NCBI GenBank assembly: GCA_949987705.1
Contig: OX465286.1
Coordinates: forward strand, 7,355,445 to 7,419,444
Direction: 5' to 3'
From: Thereva unica
Taxonomy: Eukaryota; Arthropoda; Insecta; Diptera; Therevidae
Length of the DNA: 64,000 nucleotides
The notes under the pieces are model-generated. The model was not told the DNA's origin. It did no database searches and worked only from the letters and a program-made list of their open reading frames with translations. Both the position numbers and the translations under genes were made by a program. Positions 35,320 to 45,790 of the stretch are shown here, piece after piece (the first letter of the stretch is position 1; the number at the start of each line of letters is the position of its first letter).

Positions 35320-36230
35320 CTGCCAGCGGAGGGGAGCTCATGCAGATGACAATAGCACTAAAATCGAATGGAGGTCGGAAGGGTCTTTACTTGGCCTCAG
35401 CCTATATGGCCTTCTGGAGAGTCCGTGCAGATGACAACAGCATTAAAATCGAATGGAACCAACCTGATCGTCGGGTGCGAGGCATACACTTTGGGGAAAC
35501 AACGAGAATAACCAGAGGGGAGAGTCACTGTTTGATTATATCATTAATTCAAACCTAGCGTTGTGTAACCGGGGCAACACCTTAACCTTACTATTTCCAA
35601 GCACCGAGAATTTTAAAAGTTGGGAGGAAGTGTTGGACATCACGCTGTCTGTATAGACCTTATAGAGGAAATCGAAGATAGGGTCAATACTTTCGAAAAC
35701 GCTATCCGGTCCGCGTAAAAGGTATCCTGCCCAATAAGGCGGAGCAAGAAACGTAGTAGTTAACAAGAGAGACCTTCAATAGCTGTTACAAACAAGGCCT
35801 TTAGCAGCCATACAGACTGCCTAAAACTGTACAAGAAAGCCATTGCCTCAGCGAGATACCTGAAAGGGGTTTGCCAATCTATCGAGAGTCTAGGAGACTT
35901 TGCCAGATTAGGCAAGATCCTGTCCAAAGAACCCTCCAGTCCGTCCTTTATAAAAAAGGCGAACGAAGCTTGGGCAGAATCTCAGGCTGAGTGTCTAAAA
36001 CTTGCAATCGGTTGCAAGAACAGCGACAATCCTGGGAGGACATTTCCACTAATTTTACAACGGAAAAGGTTCTCTGGGCGTTTAATAGTCTCTTCCCTTC
36101 GAAGCACCTAGCCCGTAATTGGATTGGCACCACCATCTATAAACATGTACCTCATGAAACCAAGCCGTGGGAAGGTGGAGACCAAATTGTTTTCGGTGCG
36201 GCAACTTCAACAACTTGCATTCGCCAAGGC
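35320..36230 (+). pseudogene. LOA/I-like LINE endonuclease-linker fragment
   Basis: A frame-broken plus-strand remnant. The stretch 35505-35640 reads RGESHCLIISLI/NSNLALCNRGNT-like and STENFKSWEEVLDITLS, the end of a LOA-type endonuclease domain. It is followed by YKKAIASARYLKGVCQSIESL and FARLGKILSKEPSSPSFIKK (35830-35960), the linker before the RT, ending near TEKVLWAFNSL (36060). The same linker type occurs at 52.7 kb. A direct repetition of GCAGATGACAAYAGCAYTAA at 35342 and 35428 shows an internal duplication. The RT itself is missing: the sequence changes at about 36235 to a different LINE family (J1). Confidence 0.68.
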
Positions 36231-36234
36231 GATC

Positions 36235-37156
36235 CTCCTTCTACATATCTTCTCCGGAGGTGACACCACCTCGACGATACATGCAAAGAGTAAATTGGGA
36301 ATCGCTAAGCTCTTCACAGCAAATTCTAGCCTTACCCATGAAATCTCAGCAAAATTCACAGATCGCTCAACATAACCTGAAGATATTGAAGAGGGCGGCG
36401 AGAAGCATTGTCTGGCTGTGTACCCATGCGCCCACACATCAAGGCACTGTCTGATCTCCAACAAAAATTGTACCGACCTTCCTCCTGTCTCGGTGGATGG
36501 AGAGAATCTAACGGCTGACTCAACTCTCAACATCCTAGGGGTAACTTTAACGGAGCATCTGTGATGGAACGATCACATATTCCAAATCGCCAAACAAGCC
36601 TCCCAATGCCTTGGATTTCTCAAGAGATGCAAGTTCCTACTCCAGCCAGCCGCATTGGCTACAATATACAAATCCTACATTCGGCCGCGCCTCGAATACA
36701 ACTCGCATATCTGGGCAGGCGCCCCAAAAACCACCTTGGCTTGTCTCGACAAGGTGCAAAATCGTGCCCTCAAACTCATTGGTGATGGCCCCTTTCGCGC
36801 CTCCATAGACACCTTGAGCCACCGTAGGAATGTAGCAGCCCTCTCCATACTTTATCGCTATTACCATGGCGACTGTTCCACCGAAATTCAGGACCTCCTG
36901 CCTGCACGGCAATACTTTTCCCGCAACACAAGACTAGCCCGCTCGGCTAGACTAGCCCGCTCGAGTTCAAACGTGAGGTTCATCGTCATTTTCTTCTACA
37001 CCCTCCAGACCCCCTCTAACCTTTCCTATTCTCCTCTATTCTTCAAACCAAGCTTACTACTAGACATTGCACCATGAACTGAACGACATGACGGACTGGT
37101 AGTACAAAGGGTTACACCTAAGCTTGGTTTTTTCATTAAAAAAAAAAAAAAAAAAA
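36235..37156 (+). pseudogene. J1 LINE 3' fragment with poly(A)
   Basis: A diverged copy of the same family as the intact element at 40-43 kb. FQIAKQASQCLGFLKRCKFLLQP and IYKSYIRPRLEYNSHIWAGAP (36580-36720) match the J1 C-terminal region nearly word for word, as do DKVQNRALKLI and SHRRNVAALSILYRYYHGDCS. Earlier parts (36290-36560) are patchy, with stops and deletions. The 3' UTR has TACTACTAGACATTGCACCA and AGTACAAAGGG (37101-37111), and a poly(A) of about 19 nt at 37138-37156. Confidence 0.88.
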
Positions 37157-38999
37157 GCAATCTGAACAAATATCGGTACTCAGAAATTTCAAAAGACTTG
37201 TCCCAGTGTCAATTGATACTGTTTGTGCGTGCCTGCTGCATGCTAGGTGCGGTGCGGGCCCGTACGGGCTAGTGCATGCCTGCTGTATACCAAGTGCGGG
37301 CGAGTTTCATTTTTACCCGGGTAGGATGCAGCCTGTGGGACAGAGGTCCGTTTTGAAGATGATATTTAGATTTTTAGGGCGTGGGGGTGGGTGCACTGCG
37401 GTCGCCGTAAAGCAGAGATTGCCTGCTCCGGTCCCGTGTAGCCCCGTTATACGGAATTCTACCTTTTTTTTTGTAGAGAATTTATGTTTATTTTGCGCTG
37501 TCCGAGGTTTGACGATAATTTCGTGCATACCATAGCTTAGTTTCCTACTATTATTTAAAGTTAAATGATGGCGAATGGCGAAAGAAAATCCTCTTAGCTT
37601 CTCAAAATATCCTTTAAGATTGATTCGTTTTGAATGACACCCTCTCGTTAAAATACAAAAATATTATCATGTAATGTAAAATGCAACAGCTAAAATCAAA
37701 ATATGAATATTTTATTTAAAATCTGGTTGTGTTTGGTTGGGCTAAAATCGACTTTGAACAGGGGCTGCTGGGTCTAATTTACATTTAATTGTTCTGTCGT
37801 AATTTTTTAGTGTTTACACATACATAAATGGTAGAATAGAAGCTATTATATCGTTAACGAATTTATAAACGAGTGAAAATCAAGATTTTAATTCTGTACC
37901 TTCATCCGGATCTCATCGAGCAGAAGTCCTACTAAAACTGTGTGCCCGCCCGCCCGCCCGGTCGGTGTGTGTTATGCAAAAAGAATTTTCCCAACTTTTT
38001 GGCGGAAATAATTTAATTCAATTTGCAAGAAGGAGATTTTCTTTAATGGGGCATGCGAACGATGGTGTGTGGATGGTGTCGGCTCTCTCGTTTTGGGAAG
38101 AGGACAAGAACACAAGCTATGGAAAGGTAAAGGCATAGCCAAGCACCATTTGCACCCAAGGAGAGAGAAGCCCAACTTGAATTGCCACGTCTGGGTTGAG
38201 AGATCTTTTCCCAACATTATCAGGCACCACAGCATGACGATGAAGACCTCGGGTATAAGAGGAAGGCGGAATTATTTTTTTGTTAAGCTCTTAAAGCGTT
38301 TTATACAGAAAATGTAAAAAATCATGTTTATATGTACATATATACATATTATTATATACATTCATAGGTCTGTGGGCTTTAAGGTATAGTTTCATACAAT
38401 ATATTTTTGCTTCTCTTCTGTGACGTGTATATAAGACGTCCTCATAAAATCTGCGGTGCCACTGTGAAATCGCTGCTATATTTTGATACTACAAGAAAAT
38501 GTTGTGTGACCATTGAGTGTAGCCCTGTGCCTGGCGCTTTTAAGTTTTCTTTCCTCCCTTTTTTTTAGAAGCTCCACTGAGTTTTCCTTGTTTTTTGTTT
38601 TTTTTTCTCTTCCCTTTAGCTGGAATGCTTTGTCAACTTTCGCGTCGTAGTAAAGTATCAAGTTTAACCCCTTTTTTCTGTAGTTTATAAGGGGGCAATT
38701 TTTCGAGTTCTATTCACTCAAGTGGAAAAAAGCAGGAAAAACAATTTTTCTGGGATTTTTTTTCTTCTTTTCTTTTATTTTCCATCCCTTTTCGGAATAT
38801 AAAATGAATGACAAAAAAAAATTATGAAAAAAAAAACGAAAGTAATTACGGCAGTTAAGAAATTTAAATAAAATATTGAAGAAATGAAAATTATGAGACT
38901 CTGCACGACGGGGGGGACGAGAGGCGAAAGCTCATTAAAATAGTAAAAGTGAAGTTTTTTTTTTAGTTTTCAAAACTTTTTCATTTCTCCTATTTATAT
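37157..38999. other. Unassigned stretch
   Basis: No gene is recognised. 37228-37280 has a GCATGCTAGGTGCGGTGCGG region faintly similar to 1330-1366 and, in reverse, to 49455-49510. A GCCC microsatellite is at 37946-37962. The rest is AT-rich with T runs. Confidence 0.4.
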
Positions 39000-39004
39000 G
39001 CAGT

Positions 39005-39297
39005 ATCTAGATAGAACCAGGATAGAAGAGCGGTAAAATCTGCCGAGGTTATACACAAACCTGGTACAATCATTAAAGGCAACGTTAAGTTTGGCCCGGC
39101 ATGAGGCATCTGGGGACCGGAAAGACTGAGCTAGCGTAAGTGAAGTGAGGTAGCACTAAGGATTTGATAAGCTTTGACCAAGCACTTGCAGGCAGAATGG
39201 ACGCGAACAGCCAGAGGCGGGCGCAAATTACCGTATATTTTGGATAAGGTATGATCGGTTTGATCACAGCAGGTTAGTTGAGTGTTTAGGTAAACAC
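39005..39297 (-). pseudogene. LINE RT-thumb fragment
   Basis: On the minus strand 39085-39267 reads ARLWLFASILPASAWSKLIK and LVLPHFTYASSVFPVP, followed in a second frame by LNVAF/CTRFVYNL-like residues (39020-39085). These are the thumb region of a Jockey-like reverse transcriptase. It is short and frame-broken, and its upstream side is interrupted by the Harbinger-like MITE at 39301. Confidence 0.55.
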
Positions 39298-39300
39298 TTA

Positions 39301-39815
39301 AGCTATGGTTTCCTACGAAGCGGCACCGTCATGTAGCGGCCGTATTACTACGGTGAGTGACGTAAGCAAAACGGTGTACAAAAATACGGCGACAAATACG
39401 GTGACAATAGTTGTAAAGTAATACGGCCGCTAAATTTCATCTTGTTCACTTGACCATTGCAAAGCCTGATTTTTCGAACACATTGTTGCAATGTAAATAT
39501 CAATAAATTATAGAAAATATAATTGTATGCAAAACATTGTGCAAAATTAAATAAAAAACCTTTTTTTATTTCTAAACGTGTACAAAAATTAAACACGTCT
39601 CCACCGCTAAACTACAAAAACGTTGACAAACAGTTCTACACCGTAAAGCGCTACCGCTACAAATGTGACGGCAACGCTATCTTACGTGACGATCTGCAGT
39701 AACGCTATCTTAGAAACCACTACCGCGATATTCCACAGAACAATTTTTTGTGACGTCACTCACCGCAATAATACGGCCGCTACATGACGGTGCCGCTTCG
39801 TAGGAAACCATAGCT
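39301..39815. mobile_element. Harbinger-like MITE, 515 bp, TTA duplication
   Basis: Inverted ends of about 65 bp begin AGCTATGGTTTCCTACGAAG and continue CGGCACCGTCATGTAGCGGC and CGTATTA, with only small differences between arms. It is flanked by TTA at 39298-39300 and 39816-39818, the target preference of PIF/Harbinger. No ORF inside encodes a transposase or Myb-like protein. Subterminal CGCTATCTTA and ACGGCGACAAATACGGTGAC repeats could be transposase-binding sites (inference). Confidence 0.88.
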
Positions 39816-40118
39816 TTAGGTTCTTGACTCGTGGCTGGTAGGGTAAAGTTGTATGCATAACAGTAATAGGCGGTAAATAAGAGGTGTCTAATGTCTAATC
39901 TCCAATGGAAAAACCAACCACGAACCAACCACGTACCAGTAGGCTGAATTCCCAGTAGGACCGGTAAGCTTTTTTTTTTTTTTTTTTTTTTATGTGGCAG
40001 TGCTAAGCTCAGGAGTCACCCTTTGTACTACTAGTCCGTCATGTCATTTGTCACGTCATGGTGCAATGTCTAGCAGTAAGCTTAGTACGGGAAGGAGGGA
40101 GGAGGAATAGGGTAAGGA

Positions 40119-43073
40119 TTATAAAGGTACGGGGGGGTATTGAAGAAGGTGGTGATGAACCCTGCGTTTGAACTCTTGGATGTTGTAGGAGCTCGGAAAT
40201 ACCGACTGCGAGAGATTATTCCACAGTCGAGTTGTTCTATTTACAAACGAATTCATATCTTGTTGAGTGCGTGAAAGGGGGAGTTGCAGGTGGAGGGAGT
40301 GAGACGAGTGGGCTAATCTGGTGTTGCGGGTATAGGATTGCCGTGGAGGCAGGAGAGCGTTTAGCTCGGAGGAACAGTCACTATGATAGTAGCGATAAAA
40401 TTTGGTCAGTGCTGCTACATTCCTACGGTGGCTCAAGGGGTCGATGGTGGAGCAAGCGGTATCGTCATTAATTAACTTAAGGGCCCTTTTTTGGACCTTA
40501 TCTAACCATGCTAAGGTGGTTAATGGAGCGCCGCCCCAAACGAGGGAGTTGTATTCGAGAAGGGGCCGAATGTAGGATTTATAAATAACAGCACGGGCCG
40601 ATGGCTGGAGGAGGAACTTGCACCTTTTAAGAAATCCCAAGCACTGGGATCCTTGTTTTGCGATTTGGAATATGTGGTCATTCCATCGCAAGTCTTTGGA
40701 TAATGTCACTCCTAGGATGTGTAGGGATGGATCGGCCTTTAGTACCACGTCATCCACTTTCAAGGATGGTGAGGTGTTGATCTTTTTCTTTGAAATAAGA
40801 CAGTGCTTGGTTTTGTCGGGGTTGAAATCAACACGATTGTTCTTTCCCCACTCTAGAATGAGTTCAATGTCGTTATTAACAGAGATGGACATAATTTCCC
40901 GATCATCAAGACAGGATCTGGCATGAGTCTGTCTTGTATCGTAGCTGTACGAGTAACGTAAAGTACCGTCGTCAGCGAAGCTGAGAAGTGGGTTGGAGGG
41001 GATTGAAAGTAGGTCATTTATAAAGATGAGAAATAGGGCCGGTGATAAAATTGAACCCTGGGGGACCCCCGCAGAAATGGGGTGAGATTCAGATTTGACG
41101 CCATCCAATACTACCTTAATTGAACGGCCGGAAAGGAAACTTTCAACCCACTTATACAGAAGCGAGTCAATTCCAATAGCTTTGAGTTTAGCTAACAAGG
41201 CTGAGTGCCATACTCTATCAAAAGCCTTGGAGATATCTAGAGCAACCAGACTAGACTCACCGGATCCATGCAGACTACGGCTGAGGTGTTCGGTAAGGCA
41301 AACTAAAAGATCACCAGTGGATCTTTTTTGTCGGAAGCCGTATTGTTTGTCGTTGATAAGTTGGTTGGATTCTAGGTATCCCATTAGCTTTTTGTTAATT
41401 ATCGTCTCCATGGTTTTGGAGAGAATAGAAGTAATTGCTATTGGACGGTAGTTGGAGGGAAGGCTGGAGTTACCTTTTTTCGGTATTGGCTGGACATGGG
41501 CAAGTTTCCAGGAGTCTGGGTAAACTCCGGAGGAGTATGATAGAGCAAAAAGTTTGCGCAGAGGTTTAGCCAAAGGTGAGGCGCATTGTTTTAAGACGAC
41601 AGGGGGTATATTATCGGGTCCAGTGCATTTATTGACATCGAGCTCCTTGAGGCACCTGTACACCTCGCGAGTTCTGAAGAAAACCCTGGGCATTAAATGA
41701 GCGCTGTGCTCGAGAACTGGGGGTAGCATATCAGTTTGGGGTAAAGAAGAATTGGCAGCAAACAGAGATGCTAATAAATCGGCCTTGGATTTTCTGTCTG
41801 TTATCACCTTCTCATCGTGGATGAATGAAGGAGTTGTGGATGAAGTGAAATTCTTCTTGATGGAGCTTACCAAGGACCAGAAGTTCTTGCTACCAGAGGT
41901 TGCATTAAGGAGTTTACTTCTCAATTTGTTGTCAAATGAATTTTTGACATTCCTGATGGTGACTTTGCACGAATTTCTCAGTTTTATATACTCTAAACGG
42001 AGCGATTCACTCGGGGAGCTCTTGTAAGCTCGAAAGGCGGCTTCTTTGTTTCTGATTGCATTCATACATTCCTGATTAAACCATCTGTTGGGCCTAGCCT
42101 TCACAGATTTAGTTGTATGAGGAATAAACAAATGCATTCCTGCCTGTATGATCCTAGAGATACGGATAGCGGCAGCGTTGACGTTTTTGTTTCGGAAACA
42201 CAGGTTCCAGTCAGTAGATTGGAAAAAATTAATAAGCCCCAGCCAATTGGCCTTCCCATAATGCCATACAGTTCTTTTAACTGGTTTGGGAGGGGTGGGA
42301 AATTTGAATGGGAAGCTAGCGCTAACTAAGCAGTGGTCCGAATTGCCGAGAGGTGAATCAACTGTGACGGTATATCGCGCTGGATGGGAAGTAAGGAAAA
42401 GATCAAGGAGATATCTTCCTTGACCAGCAGCATCAGGGACTCTTGTGGGAAGATCCACAATTTGATGCAAGTTATTGATGTCTGCAAAGAGCTCGACGTC
42501 CTTGCCAGAAGCACTGGTGCCATTTGAGTAAGTCAGCCAGTTTACATTGTGAACATTGAAATCACCCGCAACGATGATTTCACACTCAGGATTGGACGAT
42601 AAAAATCCCGAGATTTGTTCGGAAATAGTATCAAAAGATAAGGTGGAGGCCTCGTTACTTATGTTAGGGCTTCTGTATAGGAAGCAGAAGAATATGACGT
42701 GGCTTTGGAAAATGATTTTAATCCAAAAATAATTAAAATCTGAAGTCGTGCTTGAATTTATTTTATAAAAAGCCACGTCATCCCTAACATAGATGGCGAT
42801 ACCCCTATGGGGGGAGAGATTGTGCACTAAAGTGAACCCCGATACCTGGTAATGACCTAAGTCATTATCGGGTGATATTTGGGTTTCACTTAGTGCGAAG
42901 ATTGGGGGTTTATATGTTAACAAGTGGCACTCAACAAAAGAAAAGTTCGCATGAAGTCCACGGATGTTACAGAGGTCAAAAACAAAGTTTGACTTGTAAC
43001 GGGACTTCGGTTGCGCGGGTTCAATCGCCACATTCTTATTGATATTTCCCGGAATTACAACCGTCGCAACCAT
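40119..43073 (-). CDS. LINE endonuclease-reverse transcriptase (J1 ORF2)
   Basis: This protein would nick target DNA and reverse-transcribe the element RNA at the nick. An AUG at 43073 gives 984 codons; the frame is open three codons further up from a UUG. Numbering from that UUG codon, the endonuclease domain spans about 35-260, with N39 in LCNIRG, E66 in SETQ, GDFN at 173-176 and SDH at 248-250. A long linker with a WF-rich segment follows. The RT (about 480-760) has NYRPIAI, ALDISKAFDRVWH, GVPQGSILSP and the catalytic FADD at 702-705, then the thumb (LGVTLS...WNDHIFQIAKQ) and a basic C-terminus. No RNase H domain is present. There is no stop or frameshift, so it is the most intact protein of the window and possibly functional. 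Jockey-superfamily membership is inferred from motif style. Confidence 0.9.
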   Translation of the reverse strand: MVATVVIPGNINKNVAIEPAQPKSRYKSNFVFDLCNIRGLHANFSFVECHLLTYKPPIFALSETQISPDNDLGHYQVSGFTLVHNLSPHRGIAIYVRDDVAFYKINSSTTSDFNYFWIKIIFQSHVIFFCFLYRSPNISNEASTLSFDTISEQISGFLSSNPECEIIVAGDFNVHNVNWLTYSNGTSASGKDVELFADINNLHQIVDLPTRVPDAAGQGRYLLDLFLTSHPARYTVTVDSPLGNSDHCLVSASFPFKFPTPPKPVKRTVWHYGKANWLGLINFFQSTDWNLCFRNKNVNAAAIRISRIIQAGMHLFIPHTTKSVKARPNRWFNQECMNAIRNKEAAFRAYKSSPSESLRLEYIKLRNSCKVTIRNVKNSFDNKLRSKLLNATSGSKNFWSLVSSIKKNFTSSTTPSFIHDEKVITDRKSKADLLASLFAANSSLPQTDMLPPVLEHSAHLMPRVFFRTREVYRCLKELDVNKCTGPDNIPPVVLKQCASPLAKPLRKLFALSYSSGVYPDSWKLAHVQPIPKKGNSSLPSNYRPIAITSILSKTMETIINKKLMGYLESNQLINDKQYGFRQKRSTGDLLVCLTEHLSRSLHGSGESSLVALDISKAFDRVWHSALLAKLKAIGIDSLLYKWVESFLSGRSIKVVLDGVKSESHPISAGVPQGSILSPALFLIFINDLLSIPSNPLLSFADDGTLRYSYSYDTRQTHARSCLDDREIMSISVNNDIELILEWGKNNRVDFNPDKTKHCLISKKKINTSPSLKVDDVVLKADPSLHILGVTLSKDLRWNDHIFQIAKQGSQCLGFLKRCKFLLQPSARAVIYKSYIRPLLEYNSLVWGGAPLTTLAWLDKVQKRALKLINDDTACSTIDPLSHRRNVAALTKFYRYYHSDCSSELNALLPPRQSYTRNTRLAHSSHSLHLQLPLSRTQQDMNSFVNRTTRLWNNLSQSVFPSSYNIQEFKRRVHHHLLQYPPVPL

Positions 43074-43100
43074 CAGAGTCAATGAAATCTGCCTGCGTTA

Positions 43101-43147
43101 AAGTGTTATGCCTTTTGAAACGGGGCAAATTTCATCGACCGACAGAT
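43101..43147 (-). repeat. SINE-core-like block 5' of J1
   Basis: On the minus strand this 46-nt stretch resembles the middle of the tRNA-derived SINEs at 44656-44711 and 63551-63598: about 35 of 46 positions match SINE B by eye, and most differences are transitions. The shared anchors are GAAACG and ATGCC. It lies between the J1 ORF and its presumed 5' end. Confidence 0.5.
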
Positions 43148-43236
43148 TTTGGGCGCGACACCTGCAGGTCCGTGAATTGAGTGAGGGTAGGGAGCAAAGG
43201 GAACTTACTTTGTGTTGTTCGTCGGTCGCTTGTCTT

Positions 43237-43774
43237 TGTAAGGCCTTACTTTAGTACTTACCTTAGAGTACTTATAGAACTGCTCATCTGTAAGGGGTAT
43301 AGTAAGGCAGCAAATGGAACATTGCAAAAAGAGATATTCATGGGCGCCTGTGGATATGTGATCCGGTGTCGAAACGCTTTTATTTTTTTCATCTTTTACA
43401 AATGCCTTTTTTTTCAAGCCCGAGAGTGGCTTTACCTAAGCAGTCCCCCAACTAAATTCTCCACTTCTCCAAAGCTGCTTGTCCTCCGTATCGAATTAGA
43501 GCCGGGCTATTGAGTATGCTAATGTCGCATTTTATGTCGACGAATATAATTGCCCGTTTTCTTTTTTTCTATAAAATTTATGAAAGCTCCAGGAAAGCTC
43601 CCTTGAGTCATCGGGCAGACTTTCACTTGTTTGGGTATAATTCTGGACTACACCTTACCATCTGCCTTCTCTTGTAATGGGGTTTGTAAGAGCTCATCTA
43701 GCACCAAGAAAATAAGGGGTACCCCTTACCAGATGAGTACTTATTTCAATGCTCCATCGGTAAGGCCTTCCTAG
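43237..43774. mobile_element. TIR element with dispersed repeat core
   Basis: The ends look inverted: AAGGCCTTAC near 43237 with GTAAGGCCTT near 43768, and ACTGCTCATCTGTAAGGGGTA (43275-43298) with TACCCCTTACCAGATGAGTA (43720-43740). The centre (43328-43610) is shared with 24527-24805. The terminal GTAAGGCCTTAC is itself palindromic, so exact ends and target duplication cannot be fixed. Confidence 0.5.
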
Positions 43775-44044
43775 AATTCCTATTGGGAGCTAACAAAATG
43801 TGTTCACATTTCTATCACTGTAGATGTGAAATGTCAGAAATGCATGTTTTGTTATTATTATTACTAGATTCGACTTTTCTGTTGTCATATTTTTTGGCGG
43901 GATATTGCAATTACAATTAACGTCATTTATGCCGTCATTTTTGACATTTTTTGTACTAAATTGCCCGCTGAATTTCATGTGGTAACTCAAATGGTTTAAC
44001 TAATACATACGGAAAGTTACCCCATGTCAACCAAAACACGAGCG

Positions 44045-45790
44045 AGACGGGTAATTCAATTTACAATGAGAAGGAATAGGAAGCAGAACTTGGGTTGGTT
44101 GGTTTGTGGTTGGTTTTGCCACAGATTGGAGATTAGGCATAACTCACTCCTGTACATTGCGATGCATGTAGACTTGGCGGCATTTTGATGTAACTGATTT
44201 GATAATGACCATTGATATACTCGCTCGAGGTCATCATTGATGTTGTAGACACAGTTTTCCACTAACCCAAGAGGACTATTTGAATATGCAATATGGAGTT
44301 TGCAATCCTTGATAGTATTACAGATATCATTAATGTAGATGCTGAAAAGTACTGGCCCTAGAATGGAGCCCTGCGGAACCCCACATGTAATTGGTGAAGG
44401 ATCAGAGATAGAATCTTGAAACCATACGGATTTGGGAACGATTTTTTTTTATGTGACAGACTAGAGACTTAGGGAAAGTCCCTTTGTACTGTCGACAAAA
44501 TATTTTTTCCGTATACACTGTCGAACAGCAGCTGTAGCCGGAAGATAGAGAGAAGAGAGGAAGGAACTGTCACAACCTAGCCGCGATATTTTTATTCCAC
44601 CTACTCGCAACCATTTCGCGACTCTGTAAATCGGGGCATCGAGAACAATTCGCTGAAGTGTCATGCCTCCTGAAACGAGTTGAATCTCATCAACCAACCG
44701 ATGGCATGCGCTTGGTGGAGCGGGGAAGGACTGGGAAAGGGTATGACAGAAGGAATGTAAAGAGGGAAGGGAAGTAATGTAGGTGGGAAAGTGGAAAAAG
44801 CGAAGGACCGTGGGGCTGGCCGGGATTCGAACCCGGGACCTCTGGGACAGCAATCGGGCGCCTTAACCCTAGACTACCGAGGCCTCCGGATTACTTAAGT
44901 AATTCCGAATTAAGGAGATCGTTGAGGCGGAGAAACTCATATAGTTTGATAATTTAGTTTCGAGAAGCTTATGACTGACATTATCAACTGCCTTGCTGAA
45001 GTCGAGAAGCACCAGAAATGCAACATTATCGCCATCAAGAGTCATTCGAAGGTCAGTAGTCACCTTTAGCAGCGCAGTTTCGCAGATACTGCTTTTCCGG
45101 AAACCGGACTGTGTTTACTAGACAGCAAAGACTACATTTCACAGTGGGCTTGGATTTGCCATGACATTAATTTCTCAAGTACTTTGCCTAAGAAACATAG
45201 GGTACTGATGGGGCGATAATCAGAAGGATTTTTCGGGGATTTGCATTTGGGTAAGGCAATTACTTTCGCTTTTTTCCATTGAAGTGGAAAATATGATTTC
45301 GTGAGGCAGTTATTAAAAATGTATGTAAGATAAGGGATGATTACAGGAAAAATGCACTTAAGGAAGGTTGGCGGAAGATCATCAAATCCAACAGATTCTG
45401 ACTTTATGGAGTAAAAAGCTTTGTGTACTTCAGAGTAATCCACATTGCGAAAATTGAAGTGCCTAAGGTTGCCATCAATTAGTCTCAAGCGGGAATTGTC
45501 ACTGGTATTGTTGACAACTGTGGTAAAATAGTTGTTCAGTTAGTTTACGGTGAGGCTGCTCTGGGCTGCACAGTCATCACCATGAATCCCAAGTTCCTTT
45601 ACCTTAGCCCAAAATTTCTTCGATGGTAGGGTGGGACTGAATTTAGCTGAAAAGAACTTCAGTTTAGCTTTGCGGATAGTCGAGGTGACTACATTCCTGA
45701 CAGCTGTGTAAGCTCTACGGTTCACTTCAGTTTTATTTTTCCTTGTATCTTCTAAACAGGCAGTCGCAACATTTTCAACCGACAAACTTT
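44045..45790 (-). pseudogene. Jockey-like LINE remnant interrupted by a SINE
   Basis: A minus-strand remnant. 45540-45785 is the endonuclease-RT linker (RKAKLKFFSAKFSP...KKFWAKVKELG). 45132-45488 is the first part of the RT (KSESVGFDDLPPTFLK, WKKAKVIALPKCKSPKNPSDYRPIS, GKVLEKLMSWQ). 44889-45063 gives FLVLLDFSKAVDNVSHKLL and IRNYLSN. After the SINE at 44442-44886 the RT resumes with ITCGVPQGSILGPVLFSIYIND (44330-44400). The expected catalytic YADD reads YSNS, so the active site is destroyed. The tail ends near 44045 without poly(A). Parts upstream of 45790 are missing. Confidence 0.8.
44442..44886 (-). mobile_element. tRNA-derived SINE (copy B)
   Basis: About 445 bp in minus orientation. The head has a pol III A box TAGTCTAGGGT (reverse at 44867-44877) and B box GGTTCGAATCC (44823-44833) in a tRNA-like fold. 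The body follows, with a core (44656-44711) also seen 5' of J1. The 3' tail has AGTACAAAGGG (44480-44490) and CACATAAAA, ending in a 9-nt T run on the plus strand. It interrupts a LINE RT remnant. The RT reading frames resume on the other side. Confidence 0.88.

Larger units (their letters stand above)
39970..43170 (-). mobile_element. J1 LINE (Jockey-superfamily), near complete
   Basis: A minus-strand non-LTR retrotransposon with an uninterrupted endonuclease/RT ORF, a 3' UTR of about 125 bp and a poly(A) tail of 22 nt (T run 39970-39991 on the plus strand). The 3' UTR carries AGTACAAAGGG (plus-strand 40019-40029, reverse). A diverged 3' fragment of the same family lies at 36.2-37.2 kb and a tail fragment at 52.5 kb. 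No ORF1 is seen upstream of the ORF, so the copy is probably 5' truncated, or the family has a single ORF. No target duplication was found by eye. The 5' boundary is approximate. Confidence 0.85.

Noticed and set aside
39890..39940. Repeat shared with 44090-44140 (GGTTGGTTTGTGG type)
   Set aside because: The match is short, low in complexity and antisense to the LINE code at 44 kb; probably chance or simple sequence.
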